From: an uncultured Allomuricauda sp.
GTDB lineage: Bacteria; Bacteroidota; Bacteroidia; Flavobacteriales; Flavobacteriaceae
Direction: 5' to 3'
DNA length: 11,244 nt
Assembly: GCA_937911965.1 (NCBI GenBank)
Contig: CALDPL010000526.1
Location: forward strand, 1 to 11,244
Part shown: in pieces, positions 7,454 to 11,244 of the stretch
Numbering within the stretch: the first letter of the stretch is position 1
Layout of the letters: each line of letters starts with the position of its first letter
Notes under the pieces: model-generated
The model's input: the letters and a program-made list of their open reading frames with translations, nothing else
Told to the model about the DNA's origin: nothing
Database searches by the model: none
Made by a program: the position numbers and the translations under genes

Positions 7454-8596
7454 ATGAATCTTACCAAAAGAATAAAAGCCAATAGAGGAAAATTCCTTTT
7501 AATCGTATTTATCATGTTTTTTGTACTTGGCCCGATGGCTTGCCGAGAGCAGGAACCCGAGCTGGTCGAAACCCTGGAAACGCCCGCAAGATGGTCCAGG
7601 GAAAAAGCCAACGAATGGTACGAGGAGCAACCTTGGATCGTAGGGTGTAACTTCGTCCCATCCACTGCGGTCAACCAAATTGAAATGTGGCAAGAAGAAA
7701 CTTTCGACCTGGAAACGATTGACCGGGAATTGGGATGGGCAAGGCAGATTGGTTTCAACACGGTCCGTATATTTTTACACAATTTGGTATGGGAAGAAAA
7801 CCCTGAAGGTTTCAAGAATAGGTTGGATCAATTGCTCAATGTGGCGGATGACCATCAAATCAGGGTCATCATTACCTTTTTCACAAACGGAACCTTTGAC
7901 GATATTTTGATGCCTACCCTTGGCAAGCAAAACCCACCCATACCCGGGGTACACAATTCGGGCTGGGTTCAATCCCCCGGCTCGGACATTGTCAACGACC
8001 CTTCCCAATGGTCCCCCCTTGAAAAATATGTAAAAGATGTGGTAGGGACCTTTAAGGATGATGACCGCATTTTGTTTTGGTCACTCTACAATGAACCTGA
8101 AAACCCCAAACGTGGGGCCCAAAGCTTAAATCTATTGCGAAAAGTCTTTGAGTGGGCCCGTAGCGTCGATCCTTCACAACCCTTGACCGCACCGATCTGG
8201 AAAATACCGGGAGAACATAGGACCTTGCTCGACATTGTGAGTTTTTTGGGCGAAAATTGCGATATCATCACCTTTCACTCTTATCATGACACGGAAACAA
8301 CCCAAAGGTTTATAGAATTGTTGAAGGCTTTTGGAAGGCCAATGGTATGTACGGAATATATGGGCAGAACCCTGGGCTCCACTTTTGAGAATACCCTGCC
8401 CATTTTTAAAGAGGAGAAAGTCGGTGCCATCAGTTTTGGTCTGGTCGCGGGCAAGGCCAATTTTTATTATCCCTGGGGCAGTAAGGAGGGGGACCCCGAA
8501 CCTGAACTTTGGTTCCATGACATCTTTCGAAAGGATGGCACACCGTACAGCCAAGATGAAGTCGAGTTTATCCAAAATATCATCGCAGCGGAATAG
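7454..8596 (+). CDS. GH5-like clan GH-A glycoside hydrolase, exported
   Basis: This 380-residue protein is a single-domain (beta/alpha)8 retaining glycosidase of the cellulase/GH5-like type. After a basic N-terminus and a hydrophobic stretch, Cys30 (LGPMAC) could be lipidated; the lipobox is imperfect (Pro at -3), but the acidic tail REQEPELVE fits a surface lipoprotein. The catalytic domain begins at PWIVGCNFVPSTA. The residues that identify the family are GFNTVRIFLHNLVW on strand 2, Glu214 in LFWSLYNEPEN (acid/base) and Glu301 in MVCTEYMGR (nucleophile), 87 residues apart, as usual for this clan. The C-terminal FYYPWGSKEGDPEPELWFHDIF closes the barrel. Relatives are often labelled 1,4-beta-xylanase or cellulase in databases, but that name says little about the substrate, and I do not assign a subfamily. 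Unlike the neighbouring GH50-like protein, both catalytic Glu are intact. It starts 18 bases after that gene, so the two are probably translated from the same message. Confidence 0.85.
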   Translation: MNLTKRIKANRGKFLLIVFIMFFVLGPMACREQEPELVETLETPARWSREKANEWYEEQPWIVGCNFVPSTAVNQIEMWQEETFDLETIDRELGWARQIGFNTVRIFLHNLVWEENPEGFKNRLDQLLNVADDHQIRVIITFFTNGTFDDILMPTLGKQNPPIPGVHNSGWVQSPGSDIVNDPSQWSPLEKYVKDVVGTFKDDDRILFWSLYNEPENPKRGAQSLNLLRKVFEWARSVDPSQPLTAPIWKIPGEHRTLLDIVSFLGENCDIITFHSYHDTETTQRFIELLKAFGRPMVCTEYMGRTLGSTFENTLPIFKEEKVGAISFGLVAGKANFYYPWGSKEGDPEPELWFHDIFRKDGTPYSQDEVEFIQNIIAAE

Positions 8597-8638
8597 GGGG
8601 TAAACCCAAAGTATATTGACAATTAAAATTAAAAACAA

Positions 8639-10537
8639 ATGATCAAAAAAGTAGACGACCTCAAGTTTAATATTTCGATGAACTTTTGTCTTGGGATAAT
8701 GGTTTTTATCCTATTTGCCAATATCAGCATTACCAATGCCCAGAAGAAAAATAGCAAAAAATCCAACCCGAAAACGAGTGTTGCCCAACAGGGAACCACT
8801 GAATCACAAGAGGATCGGGGTGGAAATGTCCGTATCTCATGGGACAGGGGCACCTATCGGGAGATGTCATCGGTCCATGTGTCCAATAAGGACTTTACAC
8901 TGCAGAATCTGTATTATTCCCGGATCAAAAAGTTATCTGATGGGACTTTTTTGATGTCCTTTTCGGACGATCATTACGGTTGGAACATTTATGTTCGCCG
9001 CAGTGAAGATCATGGCAAGACCTGGAGTGATGCCCAAATGATTCGTGAGAGCTACGAAGCAACTTCCACGGTGGGCGAAGACATGAAGGTGTTCGTGAAC
9101 CCCGAATTCATCGAATTGAATGATGGACGGGTGATGATTGCCTATCAATGGCGTTATAAAAAAGGATACCATGATATCCCCAATACCAACATAAACTGTG
9201 GGGTGGAGATCATGTACAGTAGCGATAAGGGGAGAAGCTTTACGGCTCCAAGGGAAGTTTATCGTGGACGTTCCTGGGAACCGGCCATGTTGCAGCTCCC
9301 ATCAGGAGAGCTTCAGATGTACATAACCTCCAGTCAGGATGTTGTAAACAAGGTTTCCTATCCAAGAACGGTAATTATCCGATCCTTTGATAATGGGGCA
9401 ACTTGGCAGGGAAAGAAAATGGCCACCCATGAGGACAATTGGACCATCTCCCGTACCGTCGATGATCGTTTTGCCTACGATGGAATGCCCACGGCCGTAA
9501 GGCTTGACGACAACAATGGCATCGCAGTGCCCCTTGAGGTATGGAGTGGGACTTTGGTGGTGGACCAAACGCCTATAGTGGTCAGAACTGAAATGGAAGA
9601 CAATTGGCATTCCATCGACCAGAAAAAAATCAAAACCAAAGGGGGGCCGGCCTACCCATATCGAAAACAGGTCAATAAGGATTTGGAAGCTTATGGACCC
9701 TATTCCACGAAACTCGGGACCGGGGAGATGGTGGTCCAAAGCAATGGGACCTACAAAGGCGTTCAGGGTATATGGACGCTTATCGGGGACAAAAAGGGAG
9801 ACAATTTCCGCTTTGCCACTTCCCCTTTTGTGGGCTATTGGGGTTCCATAGACTACATCGGAAACCGCAAGGTCATTTCCACCGCCACTGAACGGTATAC
9901 TGACAGTACCGGGACGACCCGCGGCAAAATTCATATTATGGAAGGCCGATTGAATTATTCCAAAAGCATCCCAAAGGGAGATCTTGAAATGCCATCGATT
10001 TCCAGTTTTGACCGCAATATCAATGATTACTGGTTTTTGGGCAAAGCATCCAAGAGCGCTGTTTTCAGTAATTTTGGATATACTGACCAAGAGTTTATTT
10101 TCGGAACATATTTGTTTGATAAGAACATAGTATCCTACACCCCGGAGAATTCGGATGCTTCCCTTTTGTTGCTCAGCAGGGACAACGGCAAAGGTTCAAT
10201 CCTAAATTTTAAAATAGTAGTCAATGCCATGGGACAATACTTGGTCTATAGGGAAGAAAACTATTCCTGGCATTTGATAAAAAAGGACACAACGAAAAAT
10301 GTGGAGGTGTTGGGCACCATAAACACCCCGGAGAATGAAGACTTGGGGTATTCTGCAAAAATAAAGTTGAATTGGGAACTGTTGGGAGGGGGGCCCAGCT
10401 CCAAAGATGTTTTCAAGGCTCAATTAAGGCACCATTACAAGGATACCGCCACTGAAAAGCCGCGTGCCAATATTGAATATGTGGAAGGCGAGAGCAGTGA
10501 CCATCCACAGGACTGGCTGACCCTGGACTTTGAATGA
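8639..10537 (+). CDS. Second sialidase-fold (Asp-box/BNR) exported protein, paralogue of the 3536 gene
   Basis: This 632-residue protein has a signal peptide (hydrophobic core about residues 15-33, probable signal peptidase I cleavage near TNA-Q) and no lipobox, so it is likely periplasmic or secreted rather than lipid-anchored. An in-frame ATG at 8678 (residue 14) would give a more compact signal and is an alternative start. A Lys/Ser-rich linker precedes a propeller of about residues 60-450 with three Asp boxes: 122-129 (SEDHGKTW), 194-201 (SSDKGRSF) and 249-256 (SFDNGATW). From about residue 455 a beta-sandwich follows that resembles the C-terminal domain of the 3536 protein. Shared motifs include RSWEPAMLQLPSGEL (211-225) against TNWEPHLLQLPSGEI (203-217), and YWGSIDYI (from 400) against FWGTIEPI (from 381). 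The fold points to an exo-acting glycosidase or a related lyase or binding protein; activity is unassigned. It lies 42 bases after the GH5-like gene, in an A/T-rich leader typical of flavobacterial gene starts. Confidence 0.85.
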   Translation: MIKKVDDLKFNISMNFCLGIMVFILFANISITNAQKKNSKKSNPKTSVAQQGTTESQEDRGGNVRISWDRGTYREMSSVHVSNKDFTLQNLYYSRIKKLSDGTFLMSFSDDHYGWNIYVRRSEDHGKTWSDAQMIRESYEATSTVGEDMKVFVNPEFIELNDGRVMIAYQWRYKKGYHDIPNTNINCGVEIMYSSDKGRSFTAPREVYRGRSWEPAMLQLPSGELQMYITSSQDVVNKVSYPRTVIIRSFDNGATWQGKKMATHEDNWTISRTVDDRFAYDGMPTAVRLDDNNGIAVPLEVWSGTLVVDQTPIVVRTEMEDNWHSIDQKKIKTKGGPAYPYRKQVNKDLEAYGPYSTKLGTGEMVVQSNGTYKGVQGIWTLIGDKKGDNFRFATSPFVGYWGSIDYIGNRKVISTATERYTDSTGTTRGKIHIMEGRLNYSKSIPKGDLEMPSISSFDRNINDYWFLGKASKSAVFSNFGYTDQEFIFGTYLFDKNIVSYTPENSDASLLLLSRDNGKGSILNFKIVVNAMGQYLVYREENYSWHLIKKDTTKNVEVLGTINTPENEDLGYSAKIKLNWELLGGGPSSKDVFKAQLRHHYKDTATEKPRANIEYVEGESSDHPQDWLTLDFE

Positions 10538-10580
10538 GACATTGAATAAAAGATAACCAGGAATAGGCTCTGGGCTCTAA

Positions 10581-10600
10581 CTTACCCGGAGGATGGTAAG
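10581..10600 (+). repeat. 6-bp perfect inverted repeat in the gap before the SMP-30-like gene
   Basis: CTTACC (10581-10586) and GGTAAG (10595-10600) are perfect inverted copies around an 8-base loop, in the 107-base gap (10538-10644) after the second Asp-box gene. No T-run follows, so it is not a classical intrinsic terminator. It could be an operator half-site pair or a weak hairpin. Otherwise the gap holds no clear promoter; AAATTTTG at about 10617-10624 is one mismatch from the TAnnTTTG element but lacks an obvious upstream partner. Confidence 0.3.
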
Positions 10601-10644
10601 GCAACTGCAAGGTTCGAAATTTTGGTGATAAATGAAACCGGCAT

Positions 10645-11244
10645 ATGAAAACATCGGAGGTGGTCACAAACCAAAAGAGTAAATGTGGGGAAGGACCTCT
10701 TTGGGACAGGGAAACAGAATCATTGTATTGGATAGATATTGTCACAGGCGACATTCATAGATACCATGTCAAAAACCAAAATCTTGCCACGATCAATGTG
10801 GGCCAAAAAATTGGGGCCATTGCCAAATGTAGTTCCGGACATTTGGTGGCAGCCTTAAAAACGGGACTATATTTCATAGATTTCAACAAAAAATCCCATC
10901 GCTTGATTGTACATCCAGAGGCCGATATTCCTGGAAATCGTTTCAACGATGGCAAATGCGATCCCTCGGGAAGGTTCTGGGCCGGGACCATGGATGACGG
11001 CAATGGAATTAAAAATGCAGGCAGTCTCTATACCTTGGAACATGATCTGACAATCAGAAAAAAGAGTGGTGGTCTGACCCTGTCCAATGGTTTGGCCTGG
11101 GCCCTAGACAATAAAACCTTTTATCTTATCGATACCCCTACCCGAAAGATAATGGCCTTTGACTATGATGATCGCAGTGGGAAGATTTCGAACCAGCGGG
11201 ATATCATATCTATTCCAACTGGCGATGGCAACCCCGACGGGATG
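10645..11244 (+). CDS. SMP-30/gluconolactonase-family protein, 5' part (runs off window end)
   Basis: The frame from the ATG at 10645 is open for 200 codons to the last base. It encodes the first two thirds or so of a six-bladed-propeller SMP-30/gluconolactonase/LRE-like protein, usually about 290 residues. The divalent-metal and substrate residues are in place: Glu16 in CGEGPLWD, Arg99 and Asn101 in NRFNDGKCDP, Asn148 in LSNGLAW and Asp198 in NPDG. These equal the Glu, Arg/Asn, Asn and Asp positions described for human SMP-30, so an active metal-dependent lactonase is expected. There is no signal peptide, so it acts in the cytoplasm, presumably opening an aldonolactone made by oxidising an imported sugar; the exact sugar is unknown. 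An overlapping out-of-frame ATG at 10632 gives only 16 codons and was discarded. It is on the same strand as the PUL after a 107-base gap, so it may belong to the same operon or have its own promoter. Confidence 0.9.
   Translation, partial: MKTSEVVTNQKSKCGEGPLWDRETESLYWIDIVTGDIHRYHVKNQNLATINVGQKIGAIAKCSSGHLVAALKTGLYFIDFNKKSHRLIVHPEADIPGNRFNDGKCDPSGRFWAGTMDDGNGIKNAGSLYTLEHDLTIRKKSGGLTLSNGLAWALDNKTFYLIDTPTRKIMAFDYDDRSGKISNQRDIISIPTGDGNPDGM

Noticed and set aside
9302..10090. Minus-strand open frame of 262 codons
   Set aside because: It lies wholly inside the second Asp-box gene, whose plus-strand frame has clear family motifs; the minus-strand product shows no recognisable domain, signal or spacing logic.
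10581..10600. Intrinsic terminator after the second Asp-box gene
   Set aside because: The stem is only 6 bp and no T-run follows; kept only as an inverted repeat of unknown role.
1..11244. CRISPR array, tRNA, rRNA, insertion sequence or phage genes
   Set aside because: No regularly spaced direct repeats, tRNA-like cloverleaf, rRNA sequence, transposase or integrase motifs were seen on either strand by eye.

Overview
The window looks like part of a polysaccharide utilization locus (PUL) from a marine-type member of the Bacteroidota, probably a flavobacterium. The evidence is a TonB-dependent SusC-like receptor directly followed by a SusD-like lipoprotein, several Bacteroidota-style lipoprotein signals, A/T-rich gene starts with weak Shine-Dalgarno sequences, and a moderate G+C content. 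The organism assignment is an inference; no rRNA or other marker gene is present.

Layout. Bases 1 to about 113 are G+C-rich (about two thirds G+C by hand count) and encode, on the minus strand, the first 37 residues of an unrelated lipoprotein. At about 108-118 this sequence abuts, in inverted orientation, the interior of a susC gene. Everything from there on is on the plus strand and uniform: the 3' half of susC (116-1570), susD (1581-3344), a 191-base gap, then four closely spaced enzyme genes. These are an Asp-box/BNR sialidase-fold lipoprotein (3536-5302), a GH50-like (agarase-family) lipoprotein (5324-7435), a GH5-like clan GH-A glycosidase (7454-8596) and a second, paralogous Asp-box/BNR protein (8639-10537). 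After a 107-base gap comes the 5' part of a cytoplasmic SMP-30/gluconolactonase-type gene (10645 to the window end, open).

How they may work together. SusD and SusC would capture glycan fragments at the outer membrane and import them. The four enzymes all carry export signals and would trim the glycan at the cell surface or in the periplasm. The SMP-30-like protein has no export signal and would act in the cytoplasm on a sugar lactone. The substrate cannot be read from the sequence; the GH50-like member hints at a galactan-type or other marine polysaccharide.

Main points for a second look: the GH50-like protein has Lys where the Asn-Glu acid/base motif is expected; two related sialidase-fold proteins bracket a GH50/GH5 pair, an enzyme set I cannot match to a known pathway; and the first ~115 bases look like a chimeric join.
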